From positions 1 through 64,000 of the forward strand of contig NZ_SJSO01000024.1 in NCBI RefSeq assembly GCF_004331735.1: DNA of 64,000 nt, in the 5' to 3' direction. The position numbers and the translations under genes were made by a program. The DNA is from Pedobacter psychrodurus (GTDB taxonomy: Bacteria; Bacteroidota; Bacteroidia; Sphingobacteriales; Sphingobacteriaceae). This document shows, in pieces, positions 51,185 through 62,600 of the stretch. Within the stretch, counting starts at the first letter, position 1. Each line of letters begins with the position of its first letter. The notes below the pieces were generated by a model. The model saw only the letters and a list, made by a program, of their open reading frames with translations, did not search any database and had not been told where the DNA came from.

Positions 51185-52708
51185 TTAATTACCACCATTA
51201 ACCCAATAATCGTTTAACCGCATAAATGGATTGTTATTTAAAGCATTTCCGCTTATTGGCCAGGTCCACGCGCCACGACTAAATTTATCTGACGTGAGTA
51301 CGTTGTACGACCATTGGCTGCTTAAAATTCTCTTGGTGCGCACCAAATCGAAATAATGGTGTCCTTCCCCTATTAATTCTCTAGATCTTTCGTAAAAAAT
51401 AAAATCCTTTAATGTAGAGCCTCCGCCACCAGCATATTTCGATGCCTGTGCTCTATCTCTTATCATATTTACCAGCTTAATGGCTTCGGTATCTTCTCCT
51501 AAATTGGCAAGCGCTTCTGCCGCCAGTAAAATTTCGCCACCATACCTAAAAATCATAAACGTATTATCAGGGTTGGCATCTTCTTCACCTGTAGAGAAAG
51601 AATTCTGCGCAAATTTTAACATCATAAATTTCCCGTTATCGGCAAAAATATCTTCGTTAAACCAGGTCGTAATTCTCTTATCGCTACCATCCAGAAAAAT
51701 TTTCTGCATATACTCACCTCTGAAATAGGCAAAACTTACACGGTGGGTATATTCTGGTCTTTTATATGGATAATGCAAAAACATATCGGCAACCGGCGCT
51801 GTATTGGTATTTTGATCGCCATAGTTTATACTGCGGTAAAATTCGAATAAGCTCTCGTCTGATCTTCCTTTAATTACAGTAGCCCATTCTGTAATCGGCA
51901 ATAATCTGTATGCGCCGCTGGCAATCATTTCGCGTCCCAAATCGGCAGTTTCCTGGTAGTACTTTTTCGAATTGTTCGCATCAAAACCTGCATTCCACAT
52001 GTTCATTTCCATAATTAAGGCAATAATGCTTCCGCGGCTGGCCCTAACACCTTTTAAAGATGGATCGGTATAGGTCCAGGGAATTTGATTTTTATAGGTT
52101 TTAAGATCAGCTATACATTTGTTTAATACTGAAACAAAGTTTTCGCGTGGCAAAGCTGTAGAATGGAAGGCATCGGTATAATACACTACATCGCCATATA
52201 ACCTTACCATGATAAAATAGCTTAGCGAACGGATAAACGCAGCTTCGGCTTTATACTGATTTTTCTGTAAATCGGATAATCCGGGCACACCTTCGTCCAG
52301 CTTCGCAATTAAAATGTTGGCGCCTTGTATGGCACGATAATAATCGGTCCAATCGGTAATTCTGTTGAAGTTGTAAAAATCCCATGGACGACCGCCTGCC
52401 AATAAACCTAAGAGGTTGTTTTTACCCAAAATTTCAACAAACTCGCGGGCTGGGGCTAAATCAGACTGGCTTTCGTATAATACTTCGCCAGAGCGGTACT
52501 CGCCTGTTGCTCCTATAAAATGCGTTTCGTTAAACTTACCGAAAACAATACGCGATAAATCGTAAATATTTGCTTCTACATCTTCTTTAGATTGAAAGAA
52601 GTTATTTCCTGATAACTTATCTAAAGGTTGGATATCCAGAAACTTTTTACAAGCAGGCAATGAAAACGATGCTGCTAAAATCAAAGAATAAATGATAAAC
52701 TTTTTCAT
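51185..52708 (-). CDS. RagB/SusD family lipoprotein (locus D, second set)
   Basis: The 507-residue lipoprotein (FSLPACKKFLDIQPLDKLSG) has the SusD N-terminal helices (NQYKAEAAFIRSLSYFIMVRLYGDVVYY near 150-175) and C-terminal half (RYGGEILLAAEALANLGED, MIRDRAQASKY, YERSRELIGEGHHYFDLVRTKRI). It partners the SusC at 52720, which ends 11 bases before it. Ligand unknown. Confidence 0.93.
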   Translation of the reverse strand: MKKFIIYSLILAASFSLPACKKFLDIQPLDKLSGNNFFQSKEDVEANIYDLSRIVFGKFNETHFIGATGEYRSGEVLYESQSDLAPAREFVEILGKNNLLGLLAGGRPWDFYNFNRITDWTDYYRAIQGANILIAKLDEGVPGLSDLQKNQYKAEAAFIRSLSYFIMVRLYGDVVYYTDAFHSTALPRENFVSVLNKCIADLKTYKNQIPWTYTDPSLKGVRASRGSIIALIMEMNMWNAGFDANNSKKYYQETADLGREMIASGAYRLLPITEWATVIKGRSDESLFEFYRSINYGDQNTNTAPVADMFLHYPYKRPEYTHRVSFAYFRGEYMQKIFLDGSDKRITTWFNEDIFADNGKFMMLKFAQNSFSTGEEDANPDNTFMIFRYGGEILLAAEALANLGEDTEAIKLVNMIRDRAQASKYAGGGGSTLKDFIFYERSRELIGEGHHYFDLVRTKRILSSQWSYNVLTSDKFSRGAWTWPISGNALNNNPFMRLNDYWVNGGN

Positions 52709-52719
52709 AATAATATCTA

Positions 52720-55700
52720 TTAATTGCCTGTATTAAGTTCTAACTGTACACCAAGGTTATAAGTACGCGGAACAGGATATCCTGTAGAAATATCGCGCCC
52801 CAATGTGGTTACGTTTTCAGGATTTGGCCCGGTGTACTTAGAGAAAGTAATTAAGTTATCTGTAGAGGCATATACTCTTAAACTGCTCATTCCGAAACGG
52901 GCGATAAACTTTTTATCGAACATGTAGGAAAGAGTTACATTACTTACTTTTAAATAGGTTCCGCTTTCTTGCCAAAGTGTTTGATCGGCCCTTAGTGGTT
53001 GAATCTGATCAAATCTTTTGTAATCATACGGATAAGGGTATTTTGCAACATCACCAGGTTTCGTCCAGATATTAAGGTCGTTTAATGGCACCACCGATTG
53101 TAGTGAATAAGGATCGCGCATAATGGCTATTCTATCGGCCAGGGCATTATTCAAAATAGTTCTGTCGGCCGTATAAGTAGCATAAACATTTAAGCCCCAT
53201 TTTTTATACCTGATGTTGGTAGAAAGACCGCCCGTAATTAAAGGCTGAGAATTACCCGTAACTTCATAATCGCGGCCATCTAAAATATAATCTCCGTTTA
53301 CGTCTTTCATCATCGGATCACCGCCTAAGAAAAACTGTCCGTTAGATTGATACCTCTTACCCGTTACAGGGTCGGTTGGCACATCGGCATCGGTTTGATA
53401 AACGCCCTGGTTTATCCTTAAGTAGTTAGACAGTGTGTTTCTACCTACCCGGTAAACGTTGTGCTGCAGGTAACCAGAACCATCAAATTTAATGAACTGC
53501 CCATTATACTCTGCCGGAAGTTTTAACAGCACATCGCGGTTAAGTGCACCATTTACCGAAACAGAAACATCAAAATCCTTGCTCGCTATTGGTCTCACGG
53601 TAATCATGATCTCCGATCCATAATTGGCAATACCTAAATCGTTACTCGCCAGTTTATTAAATCCGGTAGTATTCGATAAAAGCCTATCGAATAACAAATT
53701 ATCAACCTTTTTAAAATAAGTATCGAAGTTTACCGAGATTTTATCGTTAAATAACCCCAAATCGAAACCTAAATTGTACTGGCTTGTTGTGGTTGGTTTT
53801 AAGTTAGGGTTTGGAATAATATTATAATCGATTCCAATGGTTGGGTTGTTGTTAAAGTTATTGTTCAGGTTATAAATACCATAAATACTTTGGAGATTAC
53901 CTGTTGGTACAATATTTTGCCCCCAGGTTAACCTCAAGCTACCATACGATAACCATTTCATATCGGCCAGCCAGTTCTCTTTGTTAAAATTCCATCTTAA
54001 ACCAATGGAAGGGTTTTTAGAATATGGATTTTCCAATCCACTGGATGAGGTACCATCTAAACGGTAAGAAAATTCGGCTACATATTTTTTATCATAATCG
54101 TACGATACTGAACCTGCGAACGATGCGATGGTTGCGTTTCTGTAGTTAGACAATACACCTCCACCACGCGAGTAATAGGCATCGTAACCTAATGGTCCCT
54201 GTAACTGATCGTTAGGTGTTCTTTCCTGGCGGGTAACACCAGCCTGGGCACCTTGTTTGTAAATTTCGTTAAAGGTATTTACGAAAAGACTGTGTTTTTC
54301 GCCAAAGGTTTTGGCGTAGGTAATCCCATTTCTATTGTACAACTGGAAATTTCTGCCTACATAATCGTATACTTTAGCAAACTGGCCATTTGCCGCCGCT
54401 GGCGTAAAGGTAGATTCGGTATCGGAAGTATAATCGTAACTTAAAGTAGAAGATACGGCCAAACCAGGAATAAACTCGTAACGTGCTTCTACGTTAGTTC
54501 TTAAGTTTCTGGAGTTGTTATCGTTTAATGTTTGTAATGCCGATAAAACCCCTCCCGATGCCTGATAGAAAGATGGTGGTGGCAATAAGGTAGATACCTG
54601 ACCGTTTGCAGCTACACCCGATTGTAATAAACCAACACCATTTCCTTTATTCTGCTTTCCTACCGAGCCGTTAATAAAACCAAAAAATCTAAACTTATCG
54701 TTTGGCTTAAACTCCATATTCATGTTGAGGTTGTAACGGTTATAGCCTGTGTTTTTTATTACTCCTTTTTCGGTGTAATAACCTAGATTGGCTTTATAGT
54801 TAAACCTAGGATCGCCACCATCTAAAGCCAGGTTATGACTTTGGTTATAGGTATTTTGGAAAAATACATCCTGCCAATCGGTAGAGTTGTTCCAGTATGC
54901 GTTTAAACTATCGGCAAGGAATGAAGTATTAGAAATTCTCCTGATATCATCAACATTGGACGCATTTAAAATAATCTGCTGGATTTTTAATGATCTTTCC
55001 GAATTACCGCCCAAAGTTTCGCGAAGTTTTGGTGGGGTTTTAACAAAGAAATTGGATACATATCTAATCCTTGGCACTTTAGAGTTACCTCTTTTGGTCG
55101 TGATAATAATTACCCCGTATGCCCCTCGCGAACCATACATGGAGGTTGCTTGCGCATCTTTTAAAATCTGGATGTTTTCGATATCTTCCTGAGGGATTAA
55201 TGAAAGTGGACTCACACCCGGCCCTTGACTCTGAAAACCAAACTCCGCAGCTTTATCTGCATCTAACGGAACGCCATCAATTATATACAATGGTGAAGTT
55301 GGCTGTAAAAATGATTCGTTACCACTGCCCGAGATACTTAAACTTGATAATCCACGAACCTGCACCGAACCCCTAAAACCTGGCGCACCGGTATTGTTCT
55401 GAATGTTTAATCCTGGCACTTTACCCTGTAAAAGTTGCTCTACGTTAGAAACCGGTATATCCTGAACCTCTTTTGCCTGAATTAAAACTGATGATCCTGT
55501 AGTGGTTTGTTTAGACCTTTTCTGGTAAGCCACAATAACAATCTGATCCAGCTCTTTGCGGTCTTCAGAAATGGTTACAGTGATGTTATTTTGATTGGTA
55601 ATTTTTACACGCTGTGTATTGTAACCAATAAATTTGAATATTAAGGTAGAACCCTCGGGTACGTTAACTGAAAATTTTCCGCTGCCGTTGGTTTGGGTTA

Positions 55701-55869
55701 AACCTTTATTGGTGCTCTCTAAAATAATAGATACACCCGGAACACCTTGTTTTGTTTCTTTATCAACAACGGTACCATTCACAAGGTTAAATTTCTCCTG
55801 CGAAAAAGCACTGGTGCCAAGCATTATACACACCACAAGTAATGTATAAAAAAGTATATTTCTTTTCAT
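52720..55869 (-). CDS. SusC/RagA family TonB-linked protein (locus D, second set)
   Basis: The 1049-residue protein has a signal peptide ending near SAFSQ, a carboxypeptidase-regulatory-like domain (about 30-110, VNGTVVDKETKQGVPGVSI), a plug with DAQATSMYGSRGAYGVIIITTKRG and a barrel ending in YNLGVQLELNTGN. The C-terminus has a short tail past the usual aromatic end. It lies in the middle of the operon, 21 bases after the DUF5007-like gene. Confidence 0.94.
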   Translation of the reverse strand: MKRNILFYTLLVVCIMLGTSAFSQEKFNLVNGTVVDKETKQGVPGVSIILESTNKGLTQTNGSGKFSVNVPEGSTLIFKFIGYNTQRVKITNQNNITVTISEDRKELDQIVIVAYQKRSKQTTTGSSVLIQAKEVQDIPVSNVEQLLQGKVPGLNIQNNTGAPGFRGSVQVRGLSSLSISGSGNESFLQPTSPLYIIDGVPLDADKAAEFGFQSQGPGVSPLSLIPQEDIENIQILKDAQATSMYGSRGAYGVIIITTKRGNSKVPRIRYVSNFFVKTPPKLRETLGGNSERSLKIQQIILNASNVDDIRRISNTSFLADSLNAYWNNSTDWQDVFFQNTYNQSHNLALDGGDPRFNYKANLGYYTEKGVIKNTGYNRYNLNMNMEFKPNDKFRFFGFINGSVGKQNKGNGVGLLQSGVAANGQVSTLLPPPSFYQASGGVLSALQTLNDNNSRNLRTNVEARYEFIPGLAVSSTLSYDYTSDTESTFTPAAANGQFAKVYDYVGRNFQLYNRNGITYAKTFGEKHSLFVNTFNEIYKQGAQAGVTRQERTPNDQLQGPLGYDAYYSRGGGVLSNYRNATIASFAGSVSYDYDKKYVAEFSYRLDGTSSSGLENPYSKNPSIGLRWNFNKENWLADMKWLSYGSLRLTWGQNIVPTGNLQSIYGIYNLNNNFNNNPTIGIDYNIIPNPNLKPTTTSQYNLGFDLGLFNDKISVNFDTYFKKVDNLLFDRLLSNTTGFNKLASNDLGIANYGSEIMITVRPIASKDFDVSVSVNGALNRDVLLKLPAEYNGQFIKFDGSGYLQHNVYRVGRNTLSNYLRINQGVYQTDADVPTDPVTGKRYQSNGQFFLGGDPMMKDVNGDYILDGRDYEVTGNSQPLITGGLSTNIRYKKWGLNVYATYTADRTILNNALADRIAIMRDPYSLQSVVPLNDLNIWTKPGDVAKYPYPYDYKRFDQIQPLRADQTLWQESGTYLKVSNVTLSYMFDKKFIARFGMSSLRVYASTDNLITFSKYTGPNPENVTTLGRDISTGYPVPRTYNLGVQLELNTGN

Positions 55870-55890
55870 AATATTAGCTTTAAATATTGC

Positions 55891-56979
55891 CTATTCGCTG
55901 ATAAATTTTGGATTATCTGTTTTGAAGTGAAATACAATTTCCCAATCTCCAGCCTGGTAAATGGCAAAATCGACCCCGAAGTTGGCAATGATACGCCCAC
56001 CACCAAAAGAGCCTCTGGAGTAACTCAACTGTGCCTTTGCTCTCGAGCCTCCTGGCGCGTAAAAGGTTGGAATTTCTACCAATGGAATTGGATAGGCTAC
56101 ATCGTACTGCACATACTTATCCGTTTTCTGCATGTTAAAACCATGTATCATTTTATCCCAAACGGTTTCGTTAAAAGACGATGGATTAATTTCAACCCCA
56201 TCTTTATTTAATACTTTAATGCGGAGCGAATGTCCATTCCCACCTGTAAACGGACGGATATATACCACTACATCTTTTTGATCGTTGTTACTGATCAGAT
56301 TTTTGTTGCTTGTAGCGCCAATTACATTGTTTAGGTATGGACGGATGTAATCTCTCAGATTTTTATCTAAAGGAAATTTAGGATCGGGAGCAGGCAAACC
56401 GGTGTAAGCATTAAAATCGTTAGAAGGTTCGTAAGGTCTTTCTCTAAAAGGTCTGATCTGTAAATCTCTGATCAAACGTTCTCCACCGGTATTTTTAATC
56501 TTCACATCAAAAAAGCGGGTATCCTGAGAGAAGTTTGTACTATCAATTGGTCTTGGTTTGATTAACTGGTTGGTAGATGAGCCCCAAAGTATAAACTCTC
56601 CTGAAGAACGTACCTCAAACAAAGGGTGCACTTCTATCTTTCTTTTAGCCTCTATTTCTGCCAGGCTTTTTTCTAACCCGGTATATGGAGCAATGAACAC
56701 GTAAGTGGGTACTTTCTGAAAAATATCGGTAACCGGTTTACCATCGCCAAAGCGTGCATTTACAATTTCGAAGGTAATAGGCTGGGTAGAATTATCGCCA
56801 TTAAAACCTCCCATTAGGTTGGTTCTGCCAATAATCGGTTCAAATACTTTATTACTAAAGTTTACATTATTACTCAGGTAATCTTTTTCTTCAGGCAGAT
56901 CGTATAGTTTTTTGCATCCGCTAAAAGCAATTAATGCAAACAAAACCACAACCATTTCTATTTTTACGATTGACTTCAT
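55891..56979 (-). CDS. DUF5007-like surface lipoprotein (locus D)
   Basis: The start is set at the ATG at 56979 (MKSIVKIEMVVVLFALIAFSGC), giving 362 residues with a clear lipobox; the open frame upstream begins with GTG and would add a charged stretch before the leader. The mature part (YLSNNVNFSNKVFEPIIGRTN, later ITFEIVNARFGDGKPVTDIF) matches the plan of the protein at 4141-5202. It sits right after a fasciclin protein, as in locus A, so the two pairs are paralogous. No catalytic residues are recognised; a binding role is inferred. Confidence 0.72.
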   Translation of the reverse strand: MKSIVKIEMVVVLFALIAFSGCKKLYDLPEEKDYLSNNVNFSNKVFEPIIGRTNLMGGFNGDNSTQPITFEIVNARFGDGKPVTDIFQKVPTYVFIAPYTGLEKSLAEIEAKRKIEVHPLFEVRSSGEFILWGSSTNQLIKPRPIDSTNFSQDTRFFDVKIKNTGGERLIRDLQIRPFRERPYEPSNDFNAYTGLPAPDPKFPLDKNLRDYIRPYLNNVIGATSNKNLISNNDQKDVVVYIRPFTGGNGHSLRIKVLNKDGVEINPSSFNETVWDKMIHGFNMQKTDKYVQYDVAYPIPLVEIPTFYAPGGSRAKAQLSYSRGSFGGGRIIANFGVDFAIYQAGDWEIVFHFKTDNPKFISE

Positions 56980-57016
56980 AAGTTTCGTTATTTTATTTTT
57001 TCTATGTCCCATCACC

Positions 57017-58126
57017 CTAGTTCGATTTGTTTATAGTCCATTCTGCAAGCTGGAAGGTACCACCACTTCTTAGCTCCGTAATATTTATGCGGTAGTATAG
57101 GTACGCAGTGGTATTGGTACATCTAAAAACTTTTTGCTGATACCTTTCTTCGAAAAAGAAATTAGTCACCCGGTGTAACTCGGTCCAGTTAACACCATCC
57201 TGCGAGCCTTCATAAGTCCAGGCTTTTGGATCTCTTTCTACCGCATCGTTTGCCGAAATTAAAGTGTAAACCGACGATACTTCCGGCGTTTTAAGTTTAA
57301 ACTGCATGGTTAAAAATCCTTGCAGATCGCATAAAAACTTAGTATGATCGTCCCCATCGATAACTTTTTTAGAGTTTTCTCCACTGGTTGGTCCACCGCC
57401 ATTTTCGCGGTTAGCAGAGAAAGTACCACCTACTGTAACCATTAAGTTTGGCGGAGGCGGAATAAAAGTTAAGCGGGTAACAAAACCATCGAAACCGAAA
57501 ATATGATCGGGACTAATTACATGCACAATACCATTTTTGGTTTTGATATTGTTTGATGCAGTTGTACTTGTAGACCAGTTTCTGATAAATTTGCTCTTTT
57601 TGGTATTGCTAAACTGAATCACTTCCGGACCGGCTCCCACCTCGCCCGAGGCAGAGCCTCTCACCGATTTGGCATGCATGGGATAAGCTACCTTAGCACT
57701 GGTTAAATTAAGTCCATCCTGCAGTTTTAAAGAATCAGAAGGTTTTACGCCCCTAATAATATAATAAGAAACCATGGTATCCAACTGGATTCCATCAATA
57801 TTCGATAGAAATAGCGGGTCTTTATCCGATTGCTTTCTTAAAGTATTTAAGTTCCTTAATGCCAGCTGAAAACTAGGGTTGGTTACCGCAAAAAGCGTTA
57901 CATTACTATCGGTAAGGGTTTTCTTTAAGCCCATTCTATCAACCGCTACAATTAACGAGTCGTATACCCCTGGCTTGCTTTTTAAATATTCGTATATGTT
58001 ACCATTATATGGTACGGCGGTATCTTCTACATCGTAGTAACCCCCATTCTTTTTACAAGCCGAATAAATGATGGTGAATAACAAGAGTATTGTTAGCACA
58101 CCAATATATTTTATAAAATTTTTCAT
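57017..58126 (-). CDS. Fasciclin plus F5/8 type C lipoprotein (locus D, first set)
   Basis: The 369-residue lipoprotein (IIYSACKKNGG) joins a FAS1 domain (about 40-215: VTLFAVTNPSFQLAL, SYYIIRGVKPSDSL, KNGIVHVISPDHIFGF) to a discoidin-like F5/8 type C domain (about 225-369: DGDDHTKFLCDLQGF, YTLISANDAVERDPKAWTYE, GSQDGVNWTELH, FQLAEWTINKS). The second domain is the close relative of that at 44695. Fusion of both modules differs from the plain fasciclin protein of locus A. Probable surface ligand binder. Confidence 0.87.
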   Translation of the reverse strand: MKNFIKYIGVLTILLLFTIIYSACKKNGGYYDVEDTAVPYNGNIYEYLKSKPGVYDSLIVAVDRMGLKKTLTDSNVTLFAVTNPSFQLALRNLNTLRKQSDKDPLFLSNIDGIQLDTMVSYYIIRGVKPSDSLKLQDGLNLTSAKVAYPMHAKSVRGSASGEVGAGPEVIQFSNTKKSKFIRNWSTSTTASNNIKTKNGIVHVISPDHIFGFDGFVTRLTFIPPPPNLMVTVGGTFSANRENGGGPTSGENSKKVIDGDDHTKFLCDLQGFLTMQFKLKTPEVSSVYTLISANDAVERDPKAWTYEGSQDGVNWTELHRVTNFFFEERYQQKVFRCTNTTAYLYYRINITELRSGGTFQLAEWTINKSN

Positions 58127-58137
58127 ATCAATATTAT

Positions 58138-59652
58138 TTAGCGCCAGTAAGGGTTCTGAGTTAATAAACTGTTTTGAGAGATCAGCCTGCGCGATATTGG
58201 CCAGTAGATCCCGCCCGAATTGATGAGGTTCATAAACTTGGCATCGTTCTGTTTAATTTTATTGTATCTAATTAAGTCGTACCACCTATGGCCTTCTCCC
58301 AATAGTTCGCGGTGTCTTTCTTCGAATATAATTTTGATAATATCATCTTTACTGAAATCGAATTTTATTTCAGTATCAACAGGTAAACGCCTGCTCATTA
58401 CCTGCTTCAACTCATCAGTCGCTCCTTGCTGATCACCTAAAACGGATAGTGCTTCGGCCCTTAACAATACAATATCTTCTAACCGGGTAAAGATTAAGGC
58501 ACTGGTAAAATACCTGAAGTTTGGATCGGTACCGCCGCCCTGAATAACCTTTATTTTACTGAATATTGGATATTTACCATTTAAATTGATGAAATACCTG
58601 TCGAATTTCGATTGGCCCAACGTATCAATTGAGAATCTTTCGTCTTTCGCCAGATTGAAATATTTTAAGATCGAATCTTTTGGCAGATAGATATCAGGAA
58701 CCGATTTGGTAATAACTGGCTCTGCAAGGGTCAATTCTTCAATATGCCCGGTTGATGAACCATCGATATGCCCATAATCTGAATTAAAACCAAACATTTG
58801 TCGGGTATTTTTATTGTAGAAAAACCCGTTTGAGTTGCTTAAATCGGTAGTTGAGGTAAAACCACCACCGCTTCGGCCATAGTTATCTTCAACAAATTTG
58901 GTGTATTTGGCAACACTGGCATAATCTGCATTCCAGGCGGCAACGTGCGATAGTACTGCGTAAGCCGTAACTTTAGTAGCCAAAGCGCCTCCCCATCTTC
59001 CTCCATTTTCATTATAATAATCGCCCGGCTGCTGAATATCGTTTCCACTATAAATAAATGGCAGATCGGCCGCGGCCCTTAACATTTCAGATTCCACCCA
59101 GGCTAAAACCTTAGCTTGTTTTTCTCTGGGTTTATTTTCGAAAGCTCCTTCGTTTGAAGAGATGATAAAAGGAATATCGCCCCAGATACGTACCATGTAG
59201 AAATAAGCAAACGCCCTTAAAAACCTGGCTTGGGCAATATCTACCGTCATGTTATTATCCGAGTAGCGTTTATCCGTTGCTTTAACGTGTGCAATATTTT
59301 CCAGAAAAACATTAGCACCATTAACAATGGCATAAAACCGGGTCCAATCAGAAAGCGATTCTACCACAGGATAAGATGCATTTAAATTGTTGCTGATAAC
59401 CGCTTTTAAATCCTGTCTTTTCGGACTTGTAAATTCGCCTGGTCTTACATCGCCATAAATCCAGTGGCTGTTGTTGTCAGAAAGTGCAGCTCTGGTTAAC
59501 GCATAAACCCCCAGAATTCCGGCGCGGGCATCCTCTACCGTATTCCACATATTTTTTTCGCCTACCACCCTACTCGAGTCGGTTTCTAATGCTTTATTAC
59601 AGCTGGTTAAAGCCATTACAGCAAGCAGAAATGCGTATAATATATTTTTCAT
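58138..59652 (-). CDS. RagB/SusD family lipoprotein (locus D, first set)
   Basis: The start is set at 59652 (MKNILYAFLLAVMALTSC), which gives 504 residues and a proper lipoprotein leader. SusD marks are ARFLRAFAYFYMVRIWGDIPFI near 145-170, RLEDIVLLRAEALSVLGDQ, and ERHRELLGEGHRWYDLIRYNKI. It is the partner of the atypical SusC at 59687, whose stop codon lies 34 bases upstream. Confidence 0.93.
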   Translation of the reverse strand: MKNILYAFLLAVMALTSCNKALETDSSRVVGEKNMWNTVEDARAGILGVYALTRAALSDNNSHWIYGDVRPGEFTSPKRQDLKAVISNNLNASYPVVESLSDWTRFYAIVNGANVFLENIAHVKATDKRYSDNNMTVDIAQARFLRAFAYFYMVRIWGDIPFIISSNEGAFENKPREKQAKVLAWVESEMLRAAADLPFIYSGNDIQQPGDYYNENGGRWGGALATKVTAYAVLSHVAAWNADYASVAKYTKFVEDNYGRSGGGFTSTTDLSNSNGFFYNKNTRQMFGFNSDYGHIDGSSTGHIEELTLAEPVITKSVPDIYLPKDSILKYFNLAKDERFSIDTLGQSKFDRYFINLNGKYPIFSKIKVIQGGGTDPNFRYFTSALIFTRLEDIVLLRAEALSVLGDQQGATDELKQVMSRRLPVDTEIKFDFSKDDIIKIIFEERHRELLGEGHRWYDLIRYNKIKQNDAKFMNLINSGGIYWPISRRLISQNSLLTQNPYWR

Positions 59653-59686
59653 CGTTATTGATGTATTTTTAGTAGCTATTTCCATA

Positions 59687-62600
59687 TTATAATTCCATTT
59701 TAACTCCTAAAGTGTATGTTCTTGGTATGGGTTGACCATAGCCGGTATCGATGCCGTCATAGCTTACCAATTCCGGATCTTGCCCAGTATATGGCGTGAT
59801 GACAAATACATTGCTTACCGTACCGTAAACAAAGAATTTATTAATCTTTATATTTCTCTTTTTCAACAGGTTACCTAGCTCATAACCTACTGATACCGAT
59901 CTTAATTTCAAGAATGAGGCATTTTCTAAGAAAAGATCCTGATCTAAACGGTAAGGAATAACGGTACTCCAAGGATTGTATAGCGGATATTTGCTATAAT
60001 CGCCACGTTTTTCCCAAAAAGTAATTTCTTTCACCGAGCTTACATCGGTATTACCTTCGCGGTTAACAAAATCAAAACGGCTAGCCATTTCCTGGTTAAT
60101 CAGCTTCCTGCCCAGATTGAAGTATAAATTGGTGCTCAGGCTCCAGTTGCCATAGGTAAAAGCGTTATCAAAACCACCCGAAAGCGTTGGCAATGAGTGC
60201 CCTTTTAATACTTTGTCTTTTTCATCAATTACATTATCTCCATTTTGGTCTTTCCATCTCGGATCGCCGGCTTTTAATGCCTGTCCATTATACTTTAATG
60301 GCTGACCATTTACTTCCGGAACTTGTGCAGTAGAAGTATAGATGCCCTCATTTTCTAACAACCAATATTGATCTACCGGTTCTCCAACTCTTAATAACCT
60401 GTTTCCGATTATAATTTCATTTAAGCCTCTTGGCAGTGCTTTTAAGGTGTTGCTATTGTGGTTAAAATTCAATGAAGAATTCCATGAGAATTTATTTTTA
60501 GCCATTACCAATGCGTGGATGGATAAATCCACGCCTGTATTGCTCACATCCATGCCGCTTTCTATTGATTGTTTGTAACCATATTCTGCATACGATGGAA
60601 TACCGATCAACTGGTTTTGATCAGCCTTGGTGTAAAAATCGACTGAAACATGCAGGCGGTTTTTTAGCATGGCTACATCAGCCCCGATATTTAACTGATC
60701 TGAATAGGCCCATGGCACGCCATAACCCACCCAGCCAAACGAATATGGCCTGGTAAGTACACCGAAGGCATTGTATCCCGGCACGGTTAAATTGCCTGTG
60801 TAACCAACTGAAGCGGTATATTGCGGCCCCTGGGCATAATTATCGTAGGTAAACGTTCTGCCTAAACGGCCAACGCTTGCCCTTAAAACTAAATCATCAA
60901 CCAATCTGGTATCCTTTAACCATTCGTTTTTAACATTCCATGCTGCAGCGATTACCGGAGAATAAAACCAGCGTTTGGTTGGTTGTGCGTTAGATGATCC
61001 ATCTAAACGTAATGTTCCGGATACGAAATACTTATCATTATACGAATAGTTTACTTTACCATAAAATGATAACAGGTTATCTGCTGTTTTATCTAAAAAG
61101 CGATAGGTAAGTTCTCTGGGAAATGCTTTTGGTACCAGGTAATTAGGATTATCACCCCCGTTTGGTAATTTTGGATCAGAATCCAATAAGTTAATTTTAA
61201 TATAATCATTGGCACCTTTATACGCATAAGCATAGTTGTACTTATAAATATCCCACATCATCGATTGGCCTAGCTCTACATGGAAATCATGTGCGGTATT
61301 AAGCTTGAAATCGTAAGATGCTTTATTATCAATCATTAACCGTTGGTTAAAGCCATAATAGTTTGAGGCATAGCTATTGCCCTGCAATAAGGTTCTGGCA
61401 TAAAATATATCCCTGTAACCTTCATTATAATCTACATTAAAAGCCGATGATAATTTAACCTTGCCCAGTGTAGCCACTAATTTGGCATACCCCTGGATCA
61501 GGTTGGTTTTATTATCATCAAAACCTTTGCTGTATTCATTTAAATAACTGGCATAATAATCTTTATTGGGCGCAGGTGGCGCACTCAAATCAGGAAAGTA
61601 ATTAATCTGTGCAAACCTATCTCTAAGTGTTCTGTTTCTATCACGGTTTAATCGGTTACCGTTAATCATGGCAGAAAAAAGCAACCATTTAACCGGACGC
61701 ATGTTGATATTGAACATGGCGCTGTAACGGTCTAAACCCGTACCATCGGCAACACTCTGACTTTTTGCATTACCTAACGAAAATCTAAAATTCGCACGGT
61801 CTGACCCACCTGTCAGGCCAAAATTTATACCGTATATCAATGCGTTTTTATAATATAAATCGGTCCAGTTAGATTTACCACTGTATACATTATTAAGCGA
61901 ATCGCTTAAATAAACAGGATATTCTTCATCATCAGAATACCTGCCATTGGTTGTATAAATATCATAGAACCTTTGTCTGAATTCATTTTCATATTTACCA
62001 TTAATGGTATTAACCGTTGGCTTTTGCACCATACCGATATATGAATTAAAGCTAATACTCCTCGAATTGCCCGAAGCCGCTTTTGAGGTTAACACAATAA
62101 CACCGTTTACTCCCCTGGGGCCATAAATGGATGATCCTGCCAAATCACTCAATACCTCTACAGATGCAATGTTATTGATATCGATTCCGGCAAGAAGGTT
62201 AGTTGCCGGACCAATTCTGTTAAAATCGTACTGTTGAATATCGAAGGCAAATGGATGCTCTCCGATTAAGGGAATTCCATCCAATACCACTAATGGCTGT
62301 ACGGCATATAAATCCTTTTTTGACAGTAGTGGCATAGCTGCACCCCTAATGATCATATTCTGGATAGAGCCAGGTTCGCCAGATGGTTCTTGTACATATA
62401 AGCCCGCATAATTTCCTTTTAGGTTTTGCTGTAAGGAAATAGCAGGAAACAGAGAAAGATCTTTAACATCTTTCCGCACACCTCCAGACAATTTATTGTA
62501 AATTGTTTTGAGTTTAATTTGTTCCAAGCTGTCTTTCCTTAAAGAGTCTTTTGGCGATACATACTTAATTTTAGTTGTATCCTGCAGAACAAAAAGATTG

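Noticed and set aside
56980-57015. Longer start (GTG at 57015) for the DUF5007-like gene
   Set aside because: It would place a charged segment before a well-formed lipoprotein leader and begins 2 bases from the previous stop; the ATG at 56979 fits better.
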